Below are positions 25,055 through 32,295 of a DNA stretch of 64,000 nucleotides, piece by piece (position 1 is the stretch's first letter; each line of letters begins with the position of its first letter). This DNA comes from Micromonospora rubida (lineage in GTDB: Bacteria; Actinomycetota; Actinomycetes; Mycobacteriales; Micromonosporaceae), in assembly GCF_009908295.1 (NCBI RefSeq), contig NZ_JAAALO010000002.1, positions 97,480 to 161,479 on the forward strand, read 5' to 3'. The notes beneath the pieces were generated by a model that was not told the origin of the DNA, ran no database searches, and saw nothing but the letters and a program-made list of their open reading frames with translations. Both the position numbers and the translations under genes were made by a program.

Positions 25055-25224
25055 GCCTTTCCTCCTTTGACGACTCGGAGCTGCGGCCGGTCGGCCTCGC
25101 ACCCGGGGTGTCGGTCGAACACGCCGGGGGTGCCGTCGTGGCCGGCTGCGGCGGCGGGGTGGAGGGCCCAGCCGCAGCCGGCGGCGCAGCGCCGTCCGGC
25201 GCGGCGGGCGGTGGTGGCGGTCAT
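25051..25224 (-). CDS. Small Cys/His hypothetical protein
   Basis: The product is 57 residues with RRCAAGCGWALHPAAAAGHD and FDRHPGCEADRPQ, which could form a zinc site. Start and stop both overlap neighbours by 4 bases (ATGA and GTGA). Function unknown. Confidence 0.5.
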   Translation of the reverse strand: MTATTARRAGRRCAAGCGWALHPAAAAGHDGTPGVFDRHPGCEADRPQLRVVKGGKA

Positions 25225-25595
25225 CGGGTGTGCCTGCGGCGGGATCGGGTGTCGCTGGTGCGGGCGCAGGGCCGGCACCGGATCTGCGTGGCCAGGCGGG
25301 GCACGAACAGGTCGCGGCAGCGGGCGCACCGCTTGGTCTGCCCGTGGACGCCGAGGTTGCGTCGCTCCGACCCGGTGAGGGCGGCGCGGATGCCGTGCCA
25401 GTCGCGCAGGCCGATGAACTCGGTGAGGCACTGGGCGGCGACGGGGCATCCGGTGCACACCTTCTTGGCGGCCTGTTCGCCGGTGTGGTCGCCGCCGTCG
25501 GGGTGCATGTTGGTGGTGCTGGTGGTGCAGTGGCCGTGCAGCCGCCAGTTGGCGTCGGTGGGCCGGGCGGCCCGGGTGAGGGTTGCGGTGGTCAC
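25221..25595 (-). CDS. WhiB-like regulator with C-terminal zinc ribbon
   Basis: The product is 124 residues. Cys23, Cys47, Cys50 and Cys56 have the C-Xn-CxxC-X5-C layout that holds a [4Fe-4S] cluster in WhiB proteins, followed by LRDWHGIRAALTGSERR in place of the usual GVWGG turn. An added C-terminal segment has Cys90, Cys93, Cys107 and Cys110, a zinc-ribbon pattern not typical of host WhiB. Phage WhiB proteins can repress host whiB genes and affect superinfection. The GTG start at 25595 overlaps the upstream stop. Confidence 0.75.
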   Translation of the reverse strand: MTTATLTRAARPTDANWRLHGHCTTSTTNMHPDGGDHTGEQAAKKVCTGCPVAAQCLTEFIGLRDWHGIRAALTGSERRNLGVHGQTKRCARCRDLFVPRLATQIRCRPCARTSDTRSRRRHTR

Positions 25596-25933
25596 GGCTG
25601 CTCCGTCCTGGTGTCGGTGGCGAACCAGTCCGCGGCCGGTCCGGCGGCCGGCGGGGTGGTCCACGCCCCGGTGTGGGGGATGTCGCGCACCCTCAGCAGG
25701 CCGGTGGCGTCGGCGGGTCCGGCGTGGACCGGGTCGGTGGTGCGGGTGGTGAGCTGCTGCGCGGCGGGGCTGAGCAGGTAGCTGGCGGGCACCGGGTCGG
25801 CGATCTGCCGGCGGCCGGCGGCGTCGCGGGTGCCGGCGGGGCAGGGTCGGTGTCCGGCCCCGGCCGGGGCCGGCCCCGCGGTGGGGGCCGGCACGGTCGC
25901 GAGCTGCTGGGTGGTGTCGACGGCGGTGCTCAC
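25592..25933 (-). CDS. Hypothetical phage protein
   Basis: The product is 113 residues, GTG start at 25933. It is rich in Ala, Pro and Thr and mostly low complexity (APTAGPAPAGAGHRPCPAG), with a helical ASYLLSPAAQQLTTRT segment. It lies between the WhiB-like and DUF5131-like genes with 4-base overlaps at both ends. No family recognised. Confidence 0.5.
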   Translation of the reverse strand: MSTAVDTTQQLATVPAPTAGPAPAGAGHRPCPAGTRDAAGRRQIADPVPASYLLSPAAQQLTTRTTDPVHAGPADATGLLRVRDIPHTGAWTTPPAAGPAADWFATDTRTEQP

Positions 25934-26928
25934 CGGGCCGCCGCCTCGGCGTGGACGGCCGGCATCTCGTCCCAGGTGCGGCCGTCCAGCTCGCGGCCGG
26001 CGAGCTTCTTGCCGGCCTTCCGGAGCAGGGCGCCGGGGTACGCGCGGATCTCCTTGCCGGTGGCGACCTTCGGGTCCATCGGCGCGAACTCGCCCCACTG
26101 CTTAAAGAAGAACGGGACGCCGGCGCCGGTGCACTGGTCGCGGAGGGCTCGGGCCCAGTCGGGCTGCATGGGCCGGGCGCGGTGGCCGGACTCGCCGCCG
26201 GCGATCAGCCAGTCGATGCGCGCGAGCCGCTCCCAGGTGTCGCCGACCCGCTCCATGCCGTTGACGACCGCGCCGTCCGGAGCGTCGAGGTGCCGGTCGG
26301 TGACGGGGCGGCGCTGGTCGAGGTACGCGCCCAGGTCCACGGGGCCGAGCAGCGGCTCGCACGACAGGAACCGCACGGCGGCGGGCGTTTCCAGGAGTGC
26401 CGGGATGCGCCGGTCGGCGGTCGCCTGGTCCTCGACGGAGGTGCCCAGCCACACGTTCGGCAGCGGCCACGGCGGGATGTCGCGGGCCGGGCCCCGCAGG
26501 TCGAGGGTGCTCTCGCGGAGGTACACCGACGACCGCCAGGCCAGGTCGTTGAGGATCCGGGCCATGCGCTCCGGCCGCTTGGTCAGCACCTGATACGTGT
26601 GCTGGGGCGTCGCGGCCATGACCCCGAACACCTTGGCGACGAACTCGCGGGGCACCCGGGCGTGGAACAGGTCGGACATGGAGTTGACGAACACGGTGCG
26701 GGGCCTGCGCCAGGTCAGCGGCAGCCGCAGCGCGTCGGCGTGCACGGCGACCCCGAAGCCGGGGCCGGAGGTGCGCGGGTCGCCGTCGGTCTGGTACTTC
26801 GCCGAGCCCATGCCCTTGAGCCGCTTGGCCAGGGTGAGGGCGTAGCAGTTGTCGCAGCCGGCGGAGATCCGGTCGCACCCGGTGGTCGGGTTCCAGGTCT
26901 CCTCGGTCCACTCGATGGCGGTGGTCAT
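25930..26928 (-). CDS. DUF5131 (Gp37/Gp68) family protein
   Basis: The product is 332 residues. It begins MTTAIEWTEETWNPTTGCDR with Cys18, Cys25 and Cys28 (GCDNCYA), then FVNSMSDLFHARVP, YQVLTKRPERM, NVWLGTSVEDQATADRR and RFLSCEPLLGPVDL, all signatures of this phage family. IDWLIAGGESGHRARPM is the conserved C-terminal motif. The family is TIM-barrel-like with a possible iron-sulfur site; its reaction is not established. ATG 26928 overlaps the stop of a small membrane peptide frame. Confidence 0.85.
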   Translation of the reverse strand: MTTAIEWTEETWNPTTGCDRISAGCDNCYALTLAKRLKGMGSAKYQTDGDPRTSGPGFGVAVHADALRLPLTWRRPRTVFVNSMSDLFHARVPREFVAKVFGVMAATPQHTYQVLTKRPERMARILNDLAWRSSVYLRESTLDLRGPARDIPPWPLPNVWLGTSVEDQATADRRIPALLETPAAVRFLSCEPLLGPVDLGAYLDQRRPVTDRHLDAPDGAVVNGMERVGDTWERLARIDWLIAGGESGHRARPMQPDWARALRDQCTGAGVPFFFKQWGEFAPMDPKVATGKEIRAYPGALLRKAGKKLAGRELDGRTWDEMPAVHAEAAAR

Positions 26929-27014
26929 GCGATGGCTCCGATCAGGAGGAAGAGGGCGACCCGGAGGGCGAGGGCGGTGAGGGCGGCGAGGCCCCAGGCG
27001 CGGCGGCGGGTCAC
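26925..27014 (-). CDS. Putative 29-residue membrane peptide
   Basis: GTG 27014 overlaps the upstream stop (GTGA), and the stop overlaps the DUF5131 start (ATGA). The peptide has a basic N-terminus (VTRRRAWG) and one transmembrane-like stretch, LAALTALALRVALFLLIGAI. It is very short but the coupling on both sides and the clean hydrophobic pattern support it. Confidence 0.45.
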   Translation of the reverse strand: MTRRRAWGLAALTALALRVALFLLIGAIA

Positions 27015-27202
27015 CGGACGCCCCGCGGGCGGATGTGCAGCCGGGCGGCGTACGCGGCGAGGACGGCGAGACGGTGCTGGCCGGTGGTGGCGGTGTCGGC
27101 GGCGAGCATCTGGTCGACGAGGCCGCGCACGTGGTGCCGCTCGTACCCGTAGCCGGCGGCGGCGCCGACCAGCAGGCCGAGGAGCAGGGCGAGGGCGGCC
27201 AT
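27011..27202 (-). CDS. Small single-pass membrane protein
   Basis: The product is 63 residues. MAALALLLGLLVGAAAGYGY is a membrane anchor or signal sequence, then a soluble helical tail (VRGLVDQMLAADTATTGQHR). It overlaps the 29-residue membrane peptide frame. Two tiny membrane proteins side by side could form a pair, but their position in the early region argues against a lysis role. Confidence 0.55.
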   Translation of the reverse strand: MAALALLLGLLVGAAAGYGYERHHVRGLVDQMLAADTATTGQHRLAVLAAYAARLHIRPRGVR

Positions 27203-27203
27203 T

Positions 27204-27482
27204 TCAGGCCACCGCCCGCAGGTGTCCGGCGGCCGGCGGCCAGCCGTACTGGACCAGCTCGGCCCGGTCCTGCGGGGTGAGCGCGTCGACGGCCCGCTCC
27301 AGCTCGGCGCGCAGCCACAGCACCCGGGCGACCGGGTCACCGTCGAGGCCGAGCGCGGCCAGGGTGTAGTCGGGCTCGGGAGCGGTGGCGGGGCCGGGCG
27401 GCCACGGGCCCGGGTCCATCGGGGGCAGCGGCGGCAGTGGCGGCAGGTCGTCGTCGGCGGTCATCCGCAGCGGGCCGGTCAC
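27204..27482 (-). CDS. Small hypothetical protein with Pro-rich N-terminus
   Basis: The C-terminal half is helical (ARVLWLRAELERAVDALTPQ), preceded by a Pro-rich stretch. GTG 27482 overlaps the upstream stop as GTGA, matching the coupling used in this operon; an ATG six codons later (27464) is an alternative start. The stop is one base before the next start. Function unknown. Confidence 0.5.
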   Translation of the reverse strand: MTGPLRMTADDDLPPLPPLPPMDPGPWPPGPATAPEPDYTLAALGLDGDPVARVLWLRAELERAVDALTPQDRAELVQYGWPPAAGHLRAVA

Positions 27483-28288
27483 CGGGTGCCGCCGGCCTGG
27501 TGCGCCTCCAGCTCGGCGGCGTCCGCGTCGGGGACGTCGCAGAAGCTCTGCACGTCCACCAACCAACCCGGCATTCCCGGGCAGTTCCGCCCCTTCGTCT
27601 CGTAGGCCCGGAACAGCCGCCGGGGCCCCCGCATGGCGCTGCCGTAGGTCGGCTCCCCCAGTCCGAGGAAGGCGGCCCAGCGGTCCACGCTGGCCGGGTC
27701 GTCGTTGGCGAGGTGGATGGTGAAGACGGTGTTGTTCGACGGAATCCACGTCTCGTCGGGGATGGGCAGGCCGGCGGCGACGCCGGCGAGCACCAGCTCG
27801 TAGGCGGCGCGGCGCGGGTCCAGCTCGGCCGGGGTGGTGGCGTCCGGCTCGGCCGAGCCGACGACGGTAACGCCCTCCTCGACGCCGTACGACGCCGTCA
27901 CGCCGTCCGCGAACGCCACGGTGACGTCGTCGCTGCCGCGGATCGTGCCGGTGACCCGGTCGCGGGTGCCGTCGTCGTAGACGACCGTCATGCCGGCCGC
28001 CAGGTAGCGGGCCTTGATCGTGCGGGGCTGCTCGACGGCCGGGGCGAGCCCGGCGCCGGTGACCGCGCCCACCGCCTGGGCGAGGTCCAGGCCCCGCACG
28101 TCCAGGTCGATGCACTGGGCGTGCCGGTCGGTGACCGCCGTGATCTGCCGGCCGGACGGGTGGATCAGGACGTACTCGGCGGCACCGCCGTCCAGGGGCG
28201 TCACGGTGTCGGGCCGCCAGCCGGCGGCGTACAGGGCGCGCAGCGCGGCGGTCGCGGCGGTCAGGTCGGGTAGGGTCTGGTCTTGCAT
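27479..28288 (-). CDS. Hypothetical phage early protein
   Basis: The product is 269 residues. It appears to have two parts: an N-terminal domain with AQCIDLDVRGLDLAQAV and a beta segment (YLAAGMTVVYDDGTRDRVTG), and a C-terminal part with IPSNNTVFTIHLANDDPASV and GWLVDVQSFCDVPDADAAEL. The middle resembles a small SH3-like barrel. No family is recognised. It starts at ATG 28288 after a 72-base gap. Confidence 0.55.
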   Translation of the reverse strand: MQDQTLPDLTAATAALRALYAAGWRPDTVTPLDGGAAEYVLIHPSGRQITAVTDRHAQCIDLDVRGLDLAQAVGAVTGAGLAPAVEQPRTIKARYLAAGMTVVYDDGTRDRVTGTIRGSDDVTVAFADGVTASYGVEEGVTVVGSAEPDATTPAELDPRRAAYELVLAGVAAGLPIPDETWIPSNNTVFTIHLANDDPASVDRWAAFLGLGEPTYGSAMRGPRRLFRAYETKGRNCPGMPGWLVDVQSFCDVPDADAAELEAHQAGGTR

Positions 28289-28360
28289 CTGGACTCCTCG
28301 TGTGTGCGTGTGGTCCGGGTGTTGAGTCCCTGCCGTGGCTGCGGTGGGGACTCGCTTGTG

Positions 28361-28822
28361 TCAGGCGGCGGCAGCGACCCGGGCGCGACGGCAGGCCTTG
28401 CACTCGCGCCGGGCGTAGCCCTTCGCGGTCCGCCGGCTGTACGTGTTCTCCGCCGTGTACTCGTGGCCCTGCGGGCAGTGCGTCTTCGTCGCGTTGTGGT
28501 GCGGCATCGTGTGCGGGCTGCGCAGCACGTTCTCCCGCTGCGTCACCGCCTCCAGGTGCGTCGGGTTGACGCACAGCCGGTGCCGGCAGGTGGTGCCGCC
28601 GGCGCAGGTCTCGTCGCGGTTGTGGCAGAGGTGGTCGACGTGCAGGCCCTCGGGGATCGGCCGGACCATCAGCTCGTAGGCGGCCCGGTGCGCGCCCTCG
28701 GACGCCTTGCCGAACCGGCCGTAGCCGTCGTCGTCGGTGTGGCCGCGCCACGGCCAGCAGCCGTCCGGGCCGGCCGTCGTGTCGACCTGGGCGATGAAGG
28801 CCCTGAGGCGGAGCGGGTTCAT
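28361..28822 (-). CDS. HNH homing-endonuclease-like protein
   Basis: The product is 153 residues with GCWPWRGHTDDDGYGRFG, AHRAAYELMVRPIPEGLHVD, HLCHNRDETCAGGTTCRHRL and CVNPTHLEAVTQRENVLRS, the HNH_3 pattern of free-standing phage endonucleases. CPQGHEYTAENT and CKACRRAR add a second zinc site. It may be a selfish homing nuclease or take part in DNA processing. Its start overlaps a 33-codon frame (ATGA). Confidence 0.85.
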   Translation of the reverse strand: MNPLRLRAFIAQVDTTAGPDGCWPWRGHTDDDGYGRFGKASEGAHRAAYELMVRPIPEGLHVDHLCHNRDETCAGGTTCRHRLCVNPTHLEAVTQRENVLRSPHTMPHHNATKTHCPQGHEYTAENTYSRRTAKGYARRECKACRRARVAAAA

Positions 28823-28920
28823 GCGGTGCAGCTGCGCGGCGTCGGCTTCGGGGCGTTCGGCCCCGACTGGCCCGGTCGGCCCGGCTGGACCGGGGCGGGT
28901 ACGTGCGGCGAGGTGTTCAT
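28819..28920 (-). CDS. Small Pro-rich peptide
   Basis: A 33-residue frame from ATG 28920 ends by overlapping the HNH start (ATGA). It is Pro/Gly-rich and has an AAAGGA-like site upstream. It may be a leader that couples translation to the HNH gene more than a functional protein. Confidence 0.4.
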   Translation of the reverse strand: MNTSPHVPAPVQPGRPGQSGPNAPKPTPRSCTA

Positions 28921-28964
28921 GCGGACGCGAGTCCTTTCGGTCGGGGTGGGGCGAGGGATCGGGG

Positions 28965-29168
28965 TCACGCCGCCAGCTGCTTCGCGGCGCGGCGCCGCAG
29001 GATGGCGACCCAGATGTCGGCGAGGACCTCGCTGAGCGCCTCGGCGGCGGCCAGCCCCTCGGGGCTGTCCGGGTCCAGCGGCGTCACCAGCGGGTGGGTG
29101 TAGGTCTGCGGGAGCTTCGGCCCGGACGGGCGCGGGGGCTGCGAGGGCCCCGACGGCGGGTGCGTCAT
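28965..29168 (-). CDS. Small hypothetical early protein
   Basis: The product is 67 residues: a Pro-rich N-terminal half and a helical C-terminal half (EGLAAAEALSEVLADIWVAI then LRRRAAKQLAA). It is the second gene of the leftward early operon, overlapping the Cro-like gene by 4 bases. Function unknown. Confidence 0.5.
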   Translation of the reverse strand: MTHPPSGPSQPPRPSGPKLPQTYTHPLVTPLDPDSPEGLAAAEALSEVLADIWVAILRRRAAKQLAA

Positions 29169-29422
29169 GCCGCCACCCGTCCGAACAGCGCCTCGACGGT
29201 CGTCCCGAGGTCGCTCGCCATCCGCATCGCCAGCGGCAGGCTCACGCCCTTACGTCCCGCCCGGATCAGGGACATGTGCGTGCGGCCGATGCCGTGCCTC
29301 TCGGCCTGCCCCGTAACCGAGGTCAGCCCCCGCTTCTCGGCCAGGGCGTCGTACACCTCGACCCGCAGTCGTATGCCGTTGCCCACAGGCAACGCTGCAT
29401 CCTTCTTTCCCGTCGCTTGCAT
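29165..29422 (-). CDS. Cro-like XRE-family regulator
   Basis: The product is 85 residues with a helix-turn-helix GLTSVTGQAERHGIGRTHMS followed by LIRAGRKGVSLPLAMRMASD. As first gene of the leftward operon, facing the repressor gene, it is the likely lytic-side regulator. A TACGGT -10-like box at 29430-29435 puts the transcript start at about ATG 29422, so the mRNA may be leaderless; GTG 29428 is an alternative start. One copy of the candidate operator lies inside its 5' end. Confidence 0.75.
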   Translation of the reverse strand: MQATGKKDAALPVGNGIRLRVEVYDALAEKRGLTSVTGQAERHGIGRTHMSLIRAGRKGVSLPLAMRMASDLGTTVEALFGRVAA

Positions 29423-29545
29423 GGTCACGACCGTAGACCGTTGGCTTTAGGCAACGCAACATCCGACGCGAAAACCCGCCGAGATCAGCCGAACGGATGG
29501 GTACCCCTCAACCTCCCCGATGTCCTATCGTTGCCGTCAGGCAAC
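29378..29545. promoter_or_regulatory. Lysogeny switch with three GTTGCC-N4-GGCAAC operators
   Basis: Three 16-bp inverted repeats lie at 29378-29393, 29440-29455 (one mismatch, GTTGGC) and 29530-29545. The middle one overlaps the leftward promoter spacer; the right one overlaps a TATCGT -10-like box at 29526-29531 for the rightward genes. The left one is inside the Cro-like gene. This is the expected layout for repressor/Cro control of divergent promoters. The region 29429-29567 has no other gene. Confidence 0.75.
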
Positions 29546-29567
29546 ACTCGGAGGAGGGCGGAAAGCC

Positions 29568-30083
29568 ATGCCGCAGCGCGTGAACGCACAGGAAGCGGAT
29601 TGGATCCGACGACGGCGGAAGGTGATCGCGACCGTCGCCAAAGAGCAACGACCACCAAGTTACCGATGCCGCTGGCTGAGCGCATACCGTGCGCCTATGG
29701 GCGACGCTTCCCCGCCAGCTGAAGACTGGGCTGGCTACCTCAGACGGATGACCCGCCGACCCGGGTGGAGCGTCGCGCGGCTCGCCAGAGAGGCCGGCAT
29801 CAACAAGTCCACGATCTTCGGGTGGATCAAGGGCGACGGGGTGACCGTCGCCAGCGTCAAGGCCATCGCCAAGGCCCTCGGCGACGACGAGGCGCATGCT
29901 CTCGCCGCCGCTGGTGGCGCCAAGCATGGTGACGCCCTCGATGCGGACGTGCGGATCATCCTGCGCCGGCTGGCCTCACCAGACGCGAGCGAGGCCGAGC
30001 GAGCGACCATCCGCGCCACCCTGAAATACCTCGCCGATCTGGCCGACCAGGCGGAGCGCGGGGAAGGCCGCGCCGCCAGCTGA
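29568..30083 (+). CDS. XRE-family prophage repressor
   Basis: The helix-turn-helix reads WSVARLAREAGINKSTIFGW then IKGDGVTVASVKAIAKALG, followed by a helical C-terminal part. It probably keeps the prophage silent by binding the operators next to it. ATG 29568 has a strong GAGGAGGG site 9 bases upstream and is used here, giving 171 residues. A second ATG at 29697 would give a 128-residue protein of more usual shape, with a TACCGT -10-like box just upstream suggesting a leaderless mRNA. The stop overlaps the integrase start (TGATG). Confidence 0.75.
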   Translation: MPQRVNAQEADWIRRRRKVIATVAKEQRPPSYRCRWLSAYRAPMGDASPPAEDWAGYLRRMTRRPGWSVARLAREAGINKSTIFGWIKGDGVTVASVKAIAKALGDDEAHALAAAGGAKHGDALDADVRIILRRLASPDASEAERATIRATLKYLADLADQAERGEGRAAS

Positions 30084-31510
30084 TGCCACCGCGTCGCCGT
30101 CTCGCCACCGTCCCTGACCGCCCCACCCGCGCGGTCCTCTACGTCCGGGTCAGCTCCCTGATGGGCCGCGGCGGCGACGACTTTCACTCACCGGACGTAC
30201 AGACCTCGGCCATGCGACGCGCCACCACCGGCATGACCGAGGTCGCCGTCATCGAGGACATCGACGTCAGCGGCACCCACTTCTCCCGTGAGGGCATCGA
30301 CCGGGTCCGCGCGATGGCCCGCTCCGGCCAGCTCGACGCCCTGGCCGTGTACGACGTGTCGCGCTTCGGCCGCGACGTCCTCGAGTCGCTACTCGTCCTG
30401 CGCGAGCTGTCCCAGGCCGGCGTCCGCATCATCTCCGCCTGCGAGCAGATCGACACCTCCAGCCCGGCCGGCGAGATGATGCTGATCAATTTGCTCAACG
30501 TGGCGCAGTACCGCGCTCGGGAGATCGGCCGCAGCTGGGCGGGGGCCATCGCGCGGCGGGCTGAGGCCGGCAAGCACCACGGCCGGCCGCTTGGCTACAT
30601 CAAGCGCGACAAGCGACTGATCCCGGACCCCGTGGTAGGACCGGCCATCACCGAGGCCTTCCGCCGGTACGCAGCCGGGGAACATATCGGCCAGATCACC
30701 GCCTATCTCGCTGGGCTGCGGGGCACCGCGATGGTTAACGGCAATGTGAAGAAGATGCTCCGCAACCCCTCTTACCTCGGCCAGGTCGTCACCGTTGACG
30801 AGATCCTGCCCGGCGAGCACGAGCCCCTGGTCGACGAGGACACCTGGCAGAAGGTCCAGGCACGGCTGGAGGTTGAGGCTGGTACCCCGCCGCGGGCGCT
30901 AGCCCACTCCTGGGCGCTCGTCGGACTGGTGGAGTGCCCGCGTGGTCACAAGCTCCAGAAGCAGGGCGAGCGGCTCGTCTGCGGCCACGGCCGGGGCGAC
31001 ACCAAGGGCGGCGACTGTTCGGGCGTCGGACGTCCCTTCATCGACCGGGTCGAGGACGAGGCCCTGCGGCAGGTTGCGGCGTACGCGGCGCAGCTGCGTA
31101 CCGACGCAGGCGTCCGGGTGGCCCGGATCGCCCGGGTTGCCGCCGGCCGCGCCGACCGGGCACGGCTGGAGAAAGACATCGCAGCCACCCGTGCGGCCAT
31201 GGTCAAGCTCGCCACCCGCAACGCGCTGGACCAGCTCCCTGACGACGTGTACCAGGAGGCGCTCGGCGAGCTACGTCGCACGGAGGCCTCTGCCACCGTT
31301 GAGCTGTCGCGGATGGCCCCCGTCGGGGACGTGCCGGGCGCTGAGGAGGCAGCGGCGATGGTGGACACGATTCTCGGGCTGTGGCCGGAGATGACGAATG
31401 CGGAGCGCGGACGAGCACTACGCACGGTGGTTGACCGCGTGGAAGTGCGGGCGACTGACCGGTGGCGACAGCCCGAATCCGAGCGCGTCACGGTGCATTT
31501 CCACTGGTAG
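30083..31510 (+). CDS. int: Large serine integrase
   Basis: The product is 475 residues. The resolvase domain begins with YVRVSS (nucleophile Ser24) and has YDVSRFGRDVLESLLVLREL. The recombinase domain has GKHHGRPLGYIKRDKR, and a zinc ribbon carries CPRGHKLQ...CGHGRGD..C. A coiled coil and C-terminal helix finish the protein. It catalyses attP x attB integration by double-strand cleavage. It is translationally coupled to the repressor, so the two are made together in the lysogen. Confidence 0.9.
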   Translation: MPPRRRLATVPDRPTRAVLYVRVSSLMGRGGDDFHSPDVQTSAMRRATTGMTEVAVIEDIDVSGTHFSREGIDRVRAMARSGQLDALAVYDVSRFGRDVLESLLVLRELSQAGVRIISACEQIDTSSPAGEMMLINLLNVAQYRAREIGRSWAGAIARRAEAGKHHGRPLGYIKRDKRLIPDPVVGPAITEAFRRYAAGEHIGQITAYLAGLRGTAMVNGNVKKMLRNPSYLGQVVTVDEILPGEHEPLVDEDTWQKVQARLEVEAGTPPRALAHSWALVGLVECPRGHKLQKQGERLVCGHGRGDTKGGDCSGVGRPFIDRVEDEALRQVAAYAAQLRTDAGVRVARIARVAAGRADRARLEKDIAATRAAMVKLATRNALDQLPDDVYQEALGELRRTEASATVELSRMAPVGDVPGAEEAAAMVDTILGLWPEMTNAERGRALRTVVDRVEVRATDRWRQPESERVTVHFHW

Positions 31511-31723
31511 ACGTAATAGGTCTTTGCAATTTCCCACGAGTGTGACGTACGTGTCGAACATCGCCCCTCCAGGGAGATCCGGGCTTGCGGTGGTGAGTCG
31601 ACTCGCCGCCGAGCCTGGCCGCCCCGACGCTCCCTCGCCACCGCCGGCACCCCGACCTGTGGACAACGGAGGGTCCTGTGGACAACAACCTGATCAAGGC
31701 CCGGGCGTGCTAGGGCCCCGGGG
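31511..31723. other. Prophage right junction region with two DnaA-box-like repeats
   Basis: This 213-base gap between the integrase and host genes should contain attR. No gene is supported. Two copies of TGTGGACAA (31658-31666 and 31677-31685), the complement of the actinobacterial DnaA box TTGTCCACA, lie 19 bases apart. The att core cannot be read without the left end. Confidence 0.45.
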
Positions 31724-32221
31724 TCAGGAGGTCACCTTGGCGACGAAGGCGGCGATGTTCGCCACGGTCCGCTCGATCTTCTCCTCCACCGTGAGCGACT
31801 CCTGGAGCCGCCCACCGGCGCCCGCGTCCCTCTTGCCCCGCACGTACAGCGAGCAGGCGAGGTCGCCACAGATGTAGGTGCCCACCGTGTTGCCCTGCTG
31901 CCCGGCCTTGCCCGCCTTCGGCGCAACCATCAGTGGGACGCCGCCGCTGTGGCTGGTCAGGCACATGGAGCACATGCCGCGCCGCGACCGCCCGGGGCCG
32001 GGGCCGGGGCCGGAGCAGCGCAGCGCGAGGGCCCTCGGGTGGCCGTCCAGCTCGGCGACGAGGTAGCCACGGTCGGGGGCCTGCGGGTCCCGCCAGCCGA
32101 GGTAGTCCAGGTCGCCCCAGGGGCGGTCGGCCAGGTCACGCGGGACGTGCAGGCGCTTGGTCTGGCCCTTGGTGCAGTTCACGAACGCGCTGCGGATCTC
32201 TTGCTCGGTCAGGGACTTCAT
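31724..32221 (-). CDS. FBP (EF-G-binding, FusB-like) zinc-finger protein
   Basis: The product is 165 residues. It begins MKSLTEQEIRSAFVNCTKGQ, and the zinc site is CSMCLTSHSGGVPLMVAP with the later CGDLACSLYVRGKR, the signature of FBP/FusB-type treble-clef proteins. These bind elongation factor G, and some free ribosomes from fusidic acid. ATG 32221 is preferred over a farther upstream start that would read through the operator. It is divergent from a TetR regulator that probably controls it. Confidence 0.8.
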   Translation of the reverse strand: MKSLTEQEIRSAFVNCTKGQTKRLHVPRDLADRPWGDLDYLGWRDPQAPDRGYLVAELDGHPRALALRCSGPGPGPGRSRRGMCSMCLTSHSGGVPLMVAPKAGKAGQQGNTVGTYICGDLACSLYVRGKRDAGAGGRLQESLTVEEKIERTVANIAAFVAKVTS

Positions 32222-32234
32222 ATAAGACACGCTA

Positions 32235-32259
32235 ATTTGCCTAAAAGCATTAGGCAAAT
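32235..32259. promoter_or_regulatory. TetR operator between FBP and TetR genes
   Basis: Perfect inverted repeat ATTTGCCTAA and TTAGGCAAAT with a 5-base spacer lies in the 74-base divergent promoter region. Placement and symmetry suit a TetR-dimer site controlling both genes. Confidence 0.75.
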
Positions 32260-32295
32260 GTACGTTGGGTCCCGGCTACCGGGAGGACGAGGGGT

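Larger units (their letters stand above)
1..31723. mobile_element. Siphovirus-type prophage, left end outside window
   Basis: A continuous leftward run of phage structural, packaging, replication and early genes is followed by a divergent repressor and a large serine integrase. Gene order (small terminase, large terminase, portal, MuF-like, scaffold, decoration, capsid, connectors, tail tube) follows the usual HK97-like siphovirus layout. Tape measure, tail tip and lysis genes would lie left of base 1. The right junction is placed between the integrase stop at 31510 and the host FBP gene, but the att core cannot be read without the left end. At least one structural gene is frameshifted, so the prophage may be defective. 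Confidence 0.9.
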
